From positions 310,001 through 374,000 of the forward strand of contig NC_083678.1 in assembly GCF_030384665.1 (NCBI RefSeq): a DNA stretch of 64,000 nucleotides, in the 5' to 3' direction. The notes beneath the pieces were generated by a model. It was not told where the DNA came from, made no database searches, and saw nothing but the letters and a program-made list of their open reading frames with translations. A program made the position numbers and the translations under genes. Positions 31,420 to 42,512 of the stretch are shown here, piece after piece. Source of the stretch: Lodderomyces elongisporus. Lineage: Eukaryota > Ascomycota > Pichiomycetes > Serinales > Debaryomycetaceae. Position 1 is the first letter of the stretch; every line of letters starts with the position of its first letter.

Positions 31420-34400
31420 TCATAAAAACAAAACGATTACCGTTATCCCAAGTAATGTCCTCAGGAAAAATGATTGCAAAATATTTTGTCCTAAATTTTT
31501 TGGCGAGTCTTCATCTGAATCAAAAGTGTTCAGATTAAATTTATTTTCGTTCAAAATTGAAGAATGACTCTCTTTAATTAAGCTGTCATCAGATATTAAG
31601 CTGGTAATTGTCATATGCGATCCCGCGTCATTGATAATTTCTGATAATTTATTATTTTTCGTAACCATACCAATCGGTGATATAATATGGTCGGGTGAAT
31701 CAGTGTGGTATTCATCAGAGAGTCCGCCCGAATTGTTGTTTGTAATACTCACAACTTTTTTTAAGTCATCTTTAACCAGATTCATCTCGAGAGCTTCAAT
31801 GGTAAGCATACTTTGCAAACTTAGGCGTGTTTGGCTTCTAAACATTGATTCATCGCTTGCATCTAGGCTGACACTTTTACATTTCGTATTGCATGTTTGA
31901 GATTTTGTAATTTTCATCTGGATTAACGTCGAGCATTCCGTACAGCTAGTTCCCCAGCAATTACTAACTAACACAACCAGCGACTGTTGTTGTGTATGCT
32001 GAAGCGCCGGAGTAGTTTTTGCACTTTCAATATTGGCCGCGGTTGAGATCCCTTCCATAGAGATTAAAGTGTCACAAATTTTGGCCCCACAGTTTGTAAT
32101 CGTGACAAATACTACATCTGTTGTTGTCGAAGAAAACATCTTGGTTGTGAATGAACCTCTTGTTTCGCTTTTTGCCGAAAAATTTTCGGTCCTCGACACT
32201 TGAACTGAAACAGAAGTTTCCACCGAATAAGTACCTGACGTGGAGATGGGTATAGCCATACTTTTTCTCGAAGTATCTGATTCTATTATCGTCAAGACCT
32301 GCAAAGTATCAAGTGTTCTTGTAACTAAATCAGACTGCAAGCTCGTTACTGGCTCCAGACTCGTGAACATTTCAGTCTCTTCCAAAAAATCCAGCGTCAA
32401 AAAGTTTGTTGATAAATTCATACCATATGTGCTTTCATTCTGATCACTCTCCTCGGTGTAGATATCAAACTCACTTGATTCATAAGTTTCGTTTAAAGAA
32501 AGCCCCGTTTCCACAATGGTGTTCAGACCTATACTATCGGTTTCAGCATCAGATATAATATTTACTGCAGCAACTTCAACGGGAAAACATCCATCCAATG
32601 GGTTCACGGAGACGAAAAAATTCACTTCTGCAGCGCAGTAAAAGAATTGAACAGAGTCTCGCTTAACTATCCTTTGAACTTCAGTCGGCATTTCAAATGT
32701 CAAAACTTGACCGTCTATATCCCATCCTCGCGAAGCAACGTTAATTCCACCGATTAATAATATTCCATTCTCATCAATTCTCACGTATTGATCTCCTATT
32801 TGAAGGTATCCATCCATGATAGTAAAAAGGACCACGGCGTCATTTTGGAGAATGATATGCGAACCATTTGATGCGAAATTATACAAGAATTCGTCTACGA
32901 GTGTTAACAATGCAAACGGTTGGTCCGGTATCACCACGGATGTGGATGAAATTGGCCAATCGGGGAAGGAAAGGGAAGGCGCCTCATCCACGGTGCTAGT
33001 AGTGCTTGTTACCACTAAATTGCTAGTCTCCTCAACTTTTGTTTCAAAAGATGTTGACTCTTCATCATAAGTGCTGCTGTTCTCGATGGTTTGTGAAAAA
33101 AATTCATTGCTTTCACCATTAAATGTATTTGTAGAAAACGAGTAATCCCCTTCATCCCCAGACCCACTTGAAGTCGGTAAAGGAATTTCACTCATACTAT
33201 AACTGTAATAAGATGAATCATAAGGTTGTGAATAACCGGATTCATTAACCTGTTCTGTGCTGGTACTCTCCAGTATGTTTTCTATTGGAAACAAAGTTGA
33301 ACCAGACGATTGTTTGTCCAAAGAGCTACTAACAACAAAAACGGAACTCGAAGCTTCAAAAGTGTAAGCTGTAATCCAGTGACCGTCAGCATAAATCAAA
33401 AGACCCGAGCGCGTGAATGGTTCATTACCTTCCAAAAATGTTTCCCAAGTAACAGTATACTCTGTGATAAACGGTGGAATCACAGACACTGTCACATACG
33501 CATCAAGTTCCTCGTCCTTCAGCAACACCCCCGATTCTGTAATCACCGGCCCATTCTCTACCTTGCTCGTCCATGACGTAGTATACTCAAGCGGTGGGTA
33601 TGTCGTGACAACCGCCCATTCTCCACTCTCGTACGCAACAATACCTGATCGTGTAACAGGCTCATCATTCTCGTCCACCGTGGTCCAACTGAGTACCTGG
33701 TCCCCCACCTCAGGTGGAATCACTGACACTGTCACATACGCATCAAGCTCCTCGTCCTTCAGCAACACCCCCGATTCTGTAATCACCGGCCCATTCTCTA
33801 CCTTGCTCGTCCATGACGTAGTATACTCAAGTGGTGGGTATGTCGTGACAACCGCCCATTCTCCACTCTCGTACGCAACAATACCTGATCGTGTAACAGG
33901 CTCATCATTCTCGTCCACCGTGGTCCAACTGAGTACCCGGTTCCCCACCTCAGGTGGAATCACTGACACTGTCACATACGCATCAAGTTCCTCGTCCTTC
34001 AGCAACACCCCCGATTCTGTAATCACCGGCCCATTCTCTACCTTGCTCGTCCATGACGTAGTATACTCAAGTGGTGGGTATGTCGTGACAACCGCCCATT
34101 CTCCACTCTCGTACGCAACAATACCTGATCGTGTAACAGGCTCATCATTCTCGTCCACCGTGGTCCAACTGAGTACCCGGTTCCCCACCTCAGGTGGAAT
34201 CACTGACACTGTCACATACGCATCAAGTTCCTCGTCCTTCAGCAACACCCCCGATTCTGTAATCACCGGCCCATTCTCTACCTTGCTCGTCCACGACGTA
34301 GTATACTCAAGCGGTGGGTATGTCGTGACAACCGCCCATTCTCCACTCTCGTACGCAACAATACCTGATCGTGTAACAGGCTCATCATTCTCGTCCACCG

Positions 34401-35283
34401 TGGTCCAACTGAGTACCCGGTTCCCCACCTCAGGTGGAATCACTGACACTGTCACATACGCATCAAGCTCCTCGTCCTTCAGCAACACCCCCGATTCTGT
34501 AATCACCGGCCCATTCTCTACCTTGCTCGTCCATGACGTAGTATACTCAAGCGGTGGGTATGTCGTGACAGCCGACCATATTCCCTCAACGTACGAAATA
34601 ACACCCAGTTGAGTAGTCAGTAAATCTGCATCATTGAGGGTGGTCCATGTAATTGTATGTTGATTAACAACGGGCAAAAACGTGCTAATAGTTGTAGTTT
34701 CTTCATCAGAAATCAAAACGATACCAGATTGCGTAATTTCATTTCCCCATTCTAATGTTGACATCCAGCTTGTAGTATATTGCAGTATCATGGGTTCCGG
34801 CTGGCAACCATAATTGGTAGAGATCAACAGAACATCTAAACAATCTGGGCGATTAACTGCCAACTTATAAGTTGAGAGGGTGTTGATTACCAGTTCATCT
34901 TCTTCCTCCACTGCACATGCAAACAATCCCTCTGAATGAATGAAAGCGACTATTCCATCGATAATACAATAAGTTGTCCATTGATTCGAAAACTCATCTG
35001 CATCAAATACCGACGACAGCAAAACTGTCATATCCAGTTGATTTGGAAGATTGACAAAAACTGCGCCATTAAGACTGGTCAAAGTGAGACCTCTAACCGC
35101 GTCGTACTCAAAATCTTCGCCAGAATTAGTAGAACCAAGTCCTATTAATTCATTTAGGTTTCCCATCATCACGAAATAATTTATGCCATCAATAACAGCT
35201 TGAATGGAGAAGCCATTGACGAGCGGTGTAATTAAACAACAGAACAAAATAGCTATTGCCTTCAATTTTATATTTGGTCGCAT
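31420..35283 (-). CDS. GPI-anchored cell-wall protein with 40/80-residue nested tandem repeats (adhesin-like)
   Basis: A 1287-residue predicted surface protein. Signal peptide: MRPNIKLKAIAILFCCLITP, cut near LVNG-FS. Residues about 25-165 form a first Cys-containing module ending LFACAVEEEDEL...PDCLDVLLIS. Residues about 166-646 are six 80-residue repeats, four of them almost identical. Each unit is two ~40-residue halves sharing SWT, a T-x-SG-[IV] step and, in the second half, a YPP ending. An S/T-rich stalk follows, then a second module (about 789-903, PFALLTLVDEF to CFPVEVAAVN), then VTITNCGAKIC and VSNCWGTSC motifs. A hydrophobic C-terminus (LLGITVIVLFL) suits a GPI signal, though the omega site is not canonical. 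The leader before the ATG is CAA-rich and a TATAAAAAG lies about 75 bases upstream. No exact family is recognised. The neighbour at 36800 is a paralogue. Confidence 0.8.
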   Translation of the reverse strand: MRPNIKLKAIAILFCCLITPLVNGFSIQAVIDGINYFVMMGNLNELIGLGSTNSGEDFEYDAVRGLTLTSLNGAVFVNLPNQLDMTVLLSSVFDADEFSNQWTTYCIIDGIVAFIHSEGLFACAVEEEDELVINTLSTYKLAVNRPDCLDVLLISTNYGCQPEPMILQYTTSWMSTLEWGNEITQSGIVLISDEETTTISTFLPVVNQHTITWTTLNDADLLTTQLGVISYVEGIWSAVTTYPPLEYTTSWTSKVENGPVITESGVLLKDEELDAYVTVSVIPPEVGNRVLSWTTVDENDEPVTRSGIVAYESGEWAVVTTYPPLEYTTSWTSKVENGPVITESGVLLKDEELDAYVTVSVIPPEVGNRVLSWTTVDENDEPVTRSGIVAYESGEWAVVTTYPPLEYTTSWTSKVENGPVITESGVLLKDEELDAYVTVSVIPPEVGNRVLSWTTVDENDEPVTRSGIVAYESGEWAVVTTYPPLEYTTSWTSKVENGPVITESGVLLKDEELDAYVTVSVIPPEVGDQVLSWTTVDENDEPVTRSGIVAYESGEWAVVTTYPPLEYTTSWTSKVENGPVITESGVLLKDEELDAYVTVSVIPPFITEYTVTWETFLEGNEPFTRSGLLIYADGHWITAYTFEASSSVFVVSSSLDKQSSGSTLFPIENILESTSTEQVNESGYSQPYDSSYYSYSMSEIPLPTSSGSGDEGDYSFSTNTFNGESNEFFSQTIENSSTYDEESTSFETKVEETSNLVVTSTTSTVDEAPSLSFPDWPISSTSVVIPDQPFALLTLVDEFLYNFASNGSHIILQNDAVVLFTIMDGYLQIGDQYVRIDENGILLIGGINVASRGWDIDGQVLTFEMPTEVQRIVKRDSVQFFYCAAEVNFFVSVNPLDGCFPVEVAAVNIISDAETDSIGLNTIVETGLSLNETYESSEFDIYTEESDQNESTYGMNLSTNFLTLDFLEETEMFTSLEPVTSLQSDLVTRTLDTLQVLTIIESDTSRKSMAIPISTSGTYSVETSVSVQVSRTENFSAKSETRGSFTTKMFSSTTTDVVFVTITNCGAKICDTLISMEGISTAANIESAKTTPALQHTQQQSLVVLVSNCWGTSCTECSTLIQMKITKSQTCNTKCKSVSLDASDESMFRSQTRLSLQSMLTIEALEMNLVKDDLKKVVSITNNNSGGLSDEYHTDSPDHIISPIGMVTKNNKLSEIINDAGSHMTITSLISDDSLIKESHSSILNENKFNLNTFDSDEDSPKNLGQNILQSFFLRTLLGITVIVLFL
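33346..34788 (-). repeat. 240-base coding tandem repeat, six units
   Basis: The CCACCGTGGTCCAACTGAGT segment recurs at 240-base spacing (about 33678, 33918, 34158 and 34398). Four inner units are nearly identical at the DNA level, differing at a few bases. The outer units (34557-34788, and the second half of the last unit at 33346-33470) have diverged. This pattern indicates recent expansion or gene conversion in the middle of the array. Confidence 0.95.
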
Positions 35284-36799
35284 CTAAAGTTGTTGTTGTT
35301 GTTGTTTTTGTTGTGTGGTTATTCCTCTGTTTCTAATTGGTGCCAAAGTTCCCACACTTTTTATAAACCACGTTTCTGAATTGAAATGAAGTTGAGGATA
35401 TTTGCTTCGAGTACCTATTGAGCAACAAGGTATTGATGTTGACAGAACTTCTAGTATACCACGTTGAGCCAAGCTAATTCATATTTATCCATATATACAC
35501 CTATAATAATAATAATAATAATAATAATCGTTGTATCTAGTATCTTGAAATTTCCCAGAAAAAAGTTTCCTTTCGTTGAAAAATATGTTTACTCTTTTGC
35601 TTTATCAGGACCAATAAATTATCCCTTAAGTCTTAACATTCATCATTTTTTATGAAGGAAATGTCCTTGTCTTTACCATTGGTAATTCATAAGCCTGTAA
35701 ATAGCTATTTGCGGTAAGGATTGATAAAAAAAAACTCAAATGTAACATTGTTCAAAAAGCAATTATTTTAAATCCTAAAAAGAATAACAACGTTATCATA
35801 GTTGGTCTTTCTCTACCCCTCCAACCCACCTTTACCCACTTCGCAAATGCATGCAATCAGCACTATAAATAATACCGAAGAACGCGAAATACCTTGGTCG
35901 CTCCTCAAAGTTTAAAATAATATTCTATGAATTGCACTCATTGAAACCCAAAAGATGTATTTGTTTTGTCAAAATATAGAAACTCGTATCTTGAAATTTT
36001 TGATAACTCTTTGTGTGTACTTGACTTAAGTAAAAGATTTAAGCAGCTATATTTTTGTTATTGTTGTTATTGGTTTACTTTAGATTCACTTTCTCTGGGT
36101 GTATGATGTACAGTTTGAGTATCGATATTTTTTTTTATTTGTTCGTAAAGTCAAGAAATGAAATGTATAATCAAAGAGAAATAAAGTAAGATTTATAATA
36201 TACACGTTAAAAGCAAAAACCCAAGGAATATCCTTTCTTCTTTCGTATAACATGCAATGAAGAATCCTGTATTTTGGTTTCTCGCAATTTTTAATTTTTT
36301 TTGGCTGGTGAAAATGGTAGGTTACGATTTTCATCTTGTCCTAGCTTTTTTCTTCACCAAAAACATCAACGTTGTTTTCTACAAAAGGTTTTCCGTGATT
36401 GTGAAAGTTCATGTTAAAACGCTTTTATTTTTTTTATTTTTTTACAAGCTAAACAAACCCATCTCTTTGAAATTTTTTTTTCATTTTGCCCTTGTTTCTT
36501 TATTGATTCGTATAGAATGCACAAGAATAATTTTGCTGCTACAAATTGAAATCCCAAGATCACTGTGGTGGAGAGTCCTACATTTTAACGCATATTAGTA
36601 CTTTTCATATATAATATTAATATTCAGTCCTATACAATTAACATCAAATGTTATTTTATTTGAGTTAAATTCATTAAAATTTAACTTTATATTTTTTTTT
36701 CTTTTTTAATTGATTTATTTCATTTCGTTAGGCTCCTTTTCAAAAAAAATTTCTGGCTAACGTCTTCATTTTTGCTCAGCGATAGCCTGTCTCATTCAA
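35284..36799. promoter_or_regulatory. 1.5 kb spacer between the two cell-wall genes
   Basis: The promoter of the 31420-35283 gene lies at the left end: a CAA-repeat leader at 35284-35305 and TATAAAAAG at about 35359-35367 on the minus strand. An (ATA)n tract is at 35503-35528. The remainder is AT-rich, with several short T-rich frames that look random. The 3' end of the second cell-wall gene is at the right edge. Confidence 0.55.
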
Positions 36800-39037
36800 C
36801 TACAAAAGAAATGAGACAAGCATGAGGATGGAAGTAAGCATAGATGTATTCAAGATTGCTTTACCGGCTCCATTTTGAAGTTCTGATGGAATGTCAACAG
36901 TCTTATCGTCATTGACATCAGGTTTCTGCAACTCTTGGACTGGGCCTGCAATAGTTGCAGGTCCGTTATCTGGCTTTCCTTCAAAGTCTGGTTGTCCAAA
37001 GGGTTTTTCCTCTTCAACCACCAAGTATGTAGTTACAGTAGTCGTAAGATAAGTAGTGGATTCCATAACAGTAGTTTCATCGCATACAAAACCATCGCAA
37101 TCAGTAACTGTTACAGTAACATCGGTGACAACTGGAAGAACTTGAGTTTGAATAGTTGATGAGACAGGGCAATATGTTGTAATAATAGTTCTTCTAATTG
37201 TGAGATGTTCAGAGCAAACTTCTTCCTCGCAGGAAGTAATTGTGACTGTGACTTCGGTAGGGTATGTCGTGAGGATATTGTTAATGGTTGATGAGTTGAC
37301 AACCTCTGACTCTGTGGTAACAACCCTCTCGGTACAAACGTTATCATCTCCGCAGTCTGTAATAGTTATAACGGTATCAACAGTAGTTGTGGCCAAGATC
37401 ACAGAGTAATCGCTAATCTCCTCACTTGTAAGGCTGGCATCAGTATTTGGTGAAACGCCTTCAGTTTGTTCAGCACCCTCGGATGCACTTGCATCATTAT
37501 CACTCACATTTGGTTCAGTAGATTCAGATGGATCAACAGGAGATGGTGCTCCAGTTTCTTCTTCGTCTCCAGGTTGTTCTGATTGTGAAGGAACATCTTC
37601 CTCCGTGTTAGCAGCAGCAACTTCGATTGGGTAGCAGCCACCGTCAAGGTAAACAACATAACCAATCTCGGCATCACAAAGTGAAAATTCTGCATCTGCA
37701 CGTTTTGAAAAAGTGTAACGGCTTTGAAGGGTTTCAAAAGAAAGAACATTTTCCTCAAAGGACCATCCAGCTGTGGCACTTTCTCTGTTGCTAAGAACCA
37801 AAAGACCATCATCTGATACTCTCACGTAGCTCTCAGACACTCTCAAGTAACCGTCTTCAAGTTCGAAAATAATAGCATCTCCATTCAATACGGTTATATG
37901 TGTTCCGTTGGAACCAAATGGTATTATAATGTTATCCCATCTAGTGAGGAGTTCAAATGGCTTTTCGGGGTCGACAACATCAGTTGGAAGTGGAATTGGA
38001 AGTTCACTGCCTGTTGGAGTCTCGGTGAAACCGGTACTTGAGGTTACTTCTGCGGTACTTGATTCGTCGTCAACGTCATCAGTTGTTGAGGATGAAACAT
38101 CGGAGATCAGAATAGGTGATACAGTTTCATCGGAAGTAGAAGAAGTGCTAACTGGATCAATTGTTTCCGGTTCTTCAGGTTCTTCAGGCTCTTCTGTTTC
38201 TTCAGGTTCTTCAGGTTCTTCTGTTTCTTCAGGTTCTTCAGGCTCTTCTGTTTCTTCAGGTTCTTCGGGCTCTTCTGTTTCTTCAGGTTCTTCTGTTTCT
38301 TCAGGTTCTTCAGATTCTTCAGTAGAGTATGTAGTAATGGGACTAATTGTTTCAGAGTCCTCAGAAGAGGAGATTGGTGGTTCAACATCGTCGCTTTCCT
38401 CAGGTGGAACAACTGGGTCAGTCTCATCTCCTGGTGGAACAACTGGGTCAGTCTCGTCTCCTGGTGGAACAACTGGGTCAGTCTCGTCTTCTGGTGGAAC
38501 AACTGGGTCAGTCTCGTCTCCTGGTGGAACAACTGGGTCAGTCTCGTCTTCTGGTGGAACAACTGGGTCAGTCTCGTCTTCTGGTGGAACAACTGGGTCA
38601 GTCTCGTCTTCTGGTGGGATTGGGAAGATGGTTTGCTTAAAGCTTATCATAGTACAGTCGCCAGTATCCGATGTTGTAATAAAGACCAGTGACTCATCGC
38701 TACACATATAAAGCGCTGATGAATAAAATACAATTCTCTCTTCATTAATTGTCCATGAACCCAAAACTTGCGATGAATCGGAAGTTGTACCAATTATATT
38801 GTCCGGAGAAAGAACTGTTAATATAACGTTATTATCATCCGCGAGTACCAACTGATTATCAATAAACTCAAAGAGAGTCCCGTCCATCAAATTGACAGTG
38901 TCGTCAAAAGAAACTATACCAGCTTCATCAACATTAACGGTTTTGGGGGTATCTTCATTGGTTTGAAGATACATTACATCTCCAACCACCAAATTCGTCA
39001 ACACTGCCAAGACGCTTGCTGCAGAAAGAAATCTCAT
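36800..39037 (-). CDS. GPI-anchored cell-wall protein, paralogue of the upstream neighbour (adhesin-like)
   Basis: A 745-residue predicted surface protein from the ATG at 39037; five further codons upstream begin with TTG. Signal peptide: MRFLSAASVLAVLTNLVVG, then DVMY. Module 1 (about 20-140) ends YMCSDESLVF...GDCTMISF. Seven copies of a 10-residue PP[EG]DETDPVV repeat follow (about 141-213), then a Glu/Pro/Thr array of EEPEEPEET units (about 246-296). Module 2 (about 358-477, PFELLTRWDN to CYPIEVAAAN) is clearly homologous to the module in the neighbouring protein. Three VT[IV]TxC-x4-6-C motifs (about 555, 598 and 640) resemble those before the anchor of fungal flocculins. The end, QNGAGKAILNTSMLTSILML, fits a GPI signal with the omega site near Asn-Gly-Ala. 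A TATATATA box lies about 100 bases upstream. The binding partner is unknown. Confidence 0.82.
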   Translation of the reverse strand: MRFLSAASVLAVLTNLVVGDVMYLQTNEDTPKTVNVDEAGIVSFDDTVNLMDGTLFEFIDNQLVLADDNNVILTVLSPDNIIGTTSDSSQVLGSWTINEERIVFYSSALYMCSDESLVFITTSDTGDCTMISFKQTIFPIPPEDETDPVVPPEDETDPVVPPEDETDPVVPPGDETDPVVPPEDETDPVVPPGDETDPVVPPGDETDPVVPPEESDDVEPPISSSEDSETISPITTYSTEESEEPEETEEPEETEEPEEPEETEEPEEPEETEEPEEPEETEEPEEPEEPETIDPVSTSSTSDETVSPILISDVSSSTTDDVDDESSTAEVTSSTGFTETPTGSELPIPLPTDVVDPEKPFELLTRWDNIIIPFGSNGTHITVLNGDAIIFELEDGYLRVSESYVRVSDDGLLVLSNRESATAGWSFEENVLSFETLQSRYTFSKRADAEFSLCDAEIGYVVYLDGGCYPIEVAAANTEEDVPSQSEQPGDEEETGAPSPVDPSESTEPNVSDNDASASEGAEQTEGVSPNTDASLTSEEISDYSVILATTTVDTVITITDCGDDNVCTERVVTTESEVVNSSTINNILTTYPTEVTVTITSCEEEVCSEHLTIRRTIITTYCPVSSTIQTQVLPVVTDVTVTVTDCDGFVCDETTVMESTTYLTTTVTTYLVVEEEKPFGQPDFEGKPDNGPATIAGPVQELQKPDVNDDKTVDIPSELQNGAGKAILNTSMLTSILMLVSFLL
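38402..38615 (-). repeat. 30-base coding tandem repeat, seven units
   Basis: CTGGTGGAACAACTGGGTCA recurs every 30 bases. Units differ mainly at one codon (Glu or Gly) and one synonymous site. It encodes PP[EG]DETDPVV. A separate 27-base array for EEPEEPEET lies at about 38165-38305. Confidence 0.95.
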
Positions 39038-42000
39038 AATTGTCGTATTCAAATAATCTCCAGCCAGAAAAAAAAAAAAGTAGAATGTATCAAATGGTTA
39101 TAGTTATTGAAGTGAATGCTGTCACAAAAAACCACTCTTCAATGTTTATATATAGCGAAGGAATAATCTATGAAGATAAGTGAGTGTAAAGCTTTGTTTA
39201 TCAAGAAAAAGAAGAAAAGAAAAGAAGGGGAAAGGAAAAAGATGTTCAAGGTAACACAGACCAGGGGAAATAACGAGGTAGTTATATACTTGAACTTTGA
39301 GGTATCTCACGATAAGGCGTTGCTGTTAATGCATGCTTCATCTTTTTTTTAAAATTTCCATCTCTTGCATCCTGATATTTGTTTATCTTTCAAAGTATCT
39401 TCATTATTGCTTGGAAATTGTTGTGATTGTAATTTTAGTTGCTCCTGTAGCTCCTATTGTTGTTGTTGTTATTATTATTACTATCAATATCATTATTATT
39501 ACTCAAGATTACTTTTTTTTTTCTTAAACCTCTTCATAATTGGTAACATAATTATATCGCAAGTCAAAATATAATCAGCAAAGTTAACCAAATTTGGCGT
39601 TAGTCAAGCTCTGAACATTTGGTTATGGTTCAAGCAATGTTTCTGGGTGGGAATTGACGATATAATATTTTTTTATTTTCCAGCACAAAAACACGGAATA
39701 TATTTTGGACCACGATATCTTAGGACTAGTAGATCCTTTCGTAAAAGTCAAATAAAAGAAAACCGAACAAAAAAAAAGAAGAAGAAGAAGATGATGATGA
39801 TGATGATGATGATGGTGATGATGATTATGAAATTCCTGCTTTCATATCCTTGTGCCAAGACCATATATAGTGCGTGTGAGCATCCAACGACGTATAATTT
39901 TTGGGTTTGTTTGTAAATTTTTTCCCAACATCACAACCTCTTGGTCAACCAAAGTTTAACATCTTGTCGCGTACAGTTGTTTGTTCCAAAAAGTTGAAAA
40001 TAAAATGAAAGATCAAAAACGAAAAACGATAAAGGAAAAGGAAAAGGAAAAGGTCAAGAAAGCAAATTACAAAAAAAAAAATAAAAAAAATAAACTAGAA
40101 CACACATTTACTCACTCAAACGTAACAAATGCTAAACATGTGTTCAAATACTATTTCTCAAAGGCACGTGATACCAGTTTGAAAACTAGTACATAGATTT
40201 TGTTATAATATCTTTTAAGCTACATTTACCAGCACCAGCATTTTCATCCTCTAAAAGCTTTGTAACCAATTTTCTAGGTAACATTTTCTTTCAACATTGG
40301 TATATCAAGCAGTGGAAGAATTGTGTGAGTGAGAACTGCAACGTGCACTTGCCAATATTATATCTGGTGAAAAATTATACTAAAGATTCTAGCGAGATCT
40401 TGCATAGAGATGCATTTCAATGGTGAATTTGGGGAGAAAAGAGGAAGAGAAGAGGGCAGAAAATGATATATGCATATACACTGGAAACAAAATTATCATT
40501 TGACCTCGAGTCTTTTGTGTGGTTGCCAATTGCTAGCCATGAATTGTGGAATCGCAATGTTTTCCACCTTTCTACTTTTTACACTTTGCCTTCGTACCCT
40601 CATCTCCTCGCTCCCCCCCCCTTCTTATCAGTGATAATATTGGTAAGAAATAATAATTCACGATCAGAATAGTGTTATAAGTATTGAGAAATATGCAAAT
40701 TACCATTAGTAGCACTTTCTTAGTGCGGTCTCTAGAGTAAACAACAACAATGTTTTCATCACTAACATTAAAAACACCACGTTGGTGCAAATTAAAGGGG
40801 AAATTTCAAAACAAAAGTAAAGAAAAGTAAAGAAAAGCATCTGCTGGATCTAGATGGCCAACGTTCTTGCTACCCAAAACATTTGTCCTATCAATTGAAT
40901 TTGAATTATTATTTTTTTCACAGTTTTAACAAACACCAATCTTTTTTAACCACAATCACGACGTGGAAATACAAAGAGAGAAGTGTACGTGGCTTGCCAA
41001 CCATTGCTTTATGTTCGCGTTGTTTGTGTTGGTTGCATTGCAATTACTTTTGGACGCTCATAAACGAAATCTAACTCAGTCCTAAAGTCTTCTTTGCTAA
41101 CCCTTGAATGACCATTACCTCCTATTTTCGTCCCTATCCAATGTGCTTCAAAATTATAAAATAAAATAATAAAATAAAATAATAATAATAAATGCTTTGC
41201 AATGTTTCTTGATGAAAAAAAAAACCATACAAAGATTACACCAAGCCTCTACAGCACTTTCTATCCATTTTGCTTGTTTCTATGTATGCTTGTTTGTTTG
41301 TTTGTTTGTTCGTTCGTTCGTTCGTTTGTTTGTTTTTTCTGTATTTGATATTTTCGCCAACAGTGCCTGAATATACCCATCTACCGTCACCGTGAAGAGA
41401 AGTGCCTATACAAACAAAAAATAAAAGAGATTATTATTAACATTATTAACATTATTATTATTATTATTGTTGTTGTTGTTGTTGTTATCATTATTATTAT
41501 TATTTTCTTCAAAAAAAAAATGCAAAAAAGCGTGAAGCTATCAGCTGGTTCAAATTCCGTGTATTGGATGGTCAAGCACTTTTATTCTTGTGCTATGAGT
41601 TCATGATCAAGTAGCTTCAGTCGAGAATGTAACATTATTGCAGGTACAGCTAATGCACATACATGTGAGGCAAAGAAAGTGGTAAGTGTGGAAATGTGGA
41701 AGTGTGGAAGTACCCAGATGCGGTAACCCACTTACCTGATTCAGTTTTCTTGTAAGAAATCTTGATATCACTGCTATACACTATCACGTGAATAATGTAT
41801 TGATATTATACAATTAGTGTAGTGTGGGTGAAGATGAAGAAAACAAAAAAACAAGAAATGCTATGACCATAAACTATATAAAAATAAACACTCCTGTTAA
41901 AAGAAACTCAACAAGCTTGGTTGGGAAATTGCAACCATCACCAAAAAGCCTCCCAGGAATTGTGCAATACTACAGTAAAAGATATATATATCCAAAAAAT

Positions 42001-42512
42001 TAAATAAATTAAAAAAAAAAAAAGAAAAAGAGAGAAAGGCAGACGAAAGAATTAATGATGAAGAGATGAGTTTACCAAAACAGAATAAAGTAAATACCAA
42101 TTATTAATTAATAGTAAGCTCTTCGTAGCCTAATTATGCTAGCAAGTCTAAATAAAAAAAACCAAAAAAAAAAGAACAATCATTATGTGTTTAGGAGCTT
42201 GGAAAAGAAGGATAAGAATGAAATTAGTCAATGAAAAAAAAATGGCAGTAAATTGATCAGGAAAGGGCAGCAAAAATGGCAAATGATTTCCAAACTGGAA
42301 AAGATTGTACCACATAACACTTTCCTCTCTTGATTTTCCTTGCTATTCTTTTCTCTCTTATCTCGTCCTTCTTCTTTCCACCTTCCTCCTTTTCCTCCAC
42401 TCTTCCACTCCTCCACTCCTCCATTCTTTTCCCTAAAAAAAAAAAAAAGAAAAGATAAAGAAAAAATGGAAAAATGGAAAAAGGAAGAAGGAAAAAGGAA
42501 AACACTATGCCT
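39038..42512. other. 3.5 kb gene-poor spacer between the second cell-wall gene and AUR1
   Basis: It contains the cell-wall gene promoter (TATATATA near 39142-39150), (TTG/TTA)n at 39450-39485, a (GAA)/(GAT)n tract at 39778-39826, and CACGTG boxes at 40165-40170 and 41785-41790. It also has (TTTG)n merging into (TTCG)n at about 41288-41332 and (ATT)/(GTT)n at 41437-41505. Several 60-90 codon frames are present but are low complexity or lack any family likeness. No RNA gene was recognised. Confidence 0.5.

Noticed and set aside
33413..34612. A 399-codon plus-strand frame antisense to the repeat array of the first cell-wall gene
   Set aside because: The 240-base unit is a multiple of three, so any stop-free antisense frame stays open through all copies. 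It has no signal sequence or family likeness, and the minus-strand gene has a signal peptide and GPI end.
37908..38711. A 267-codon plus-strand frame across the second cell-wall gene
   Set aside because: It is the antisense of the PPEDETDPVV and EEPEE arrays and translates to low-complexity S/G text; the opposite strand encodes a well-formed surface protein.
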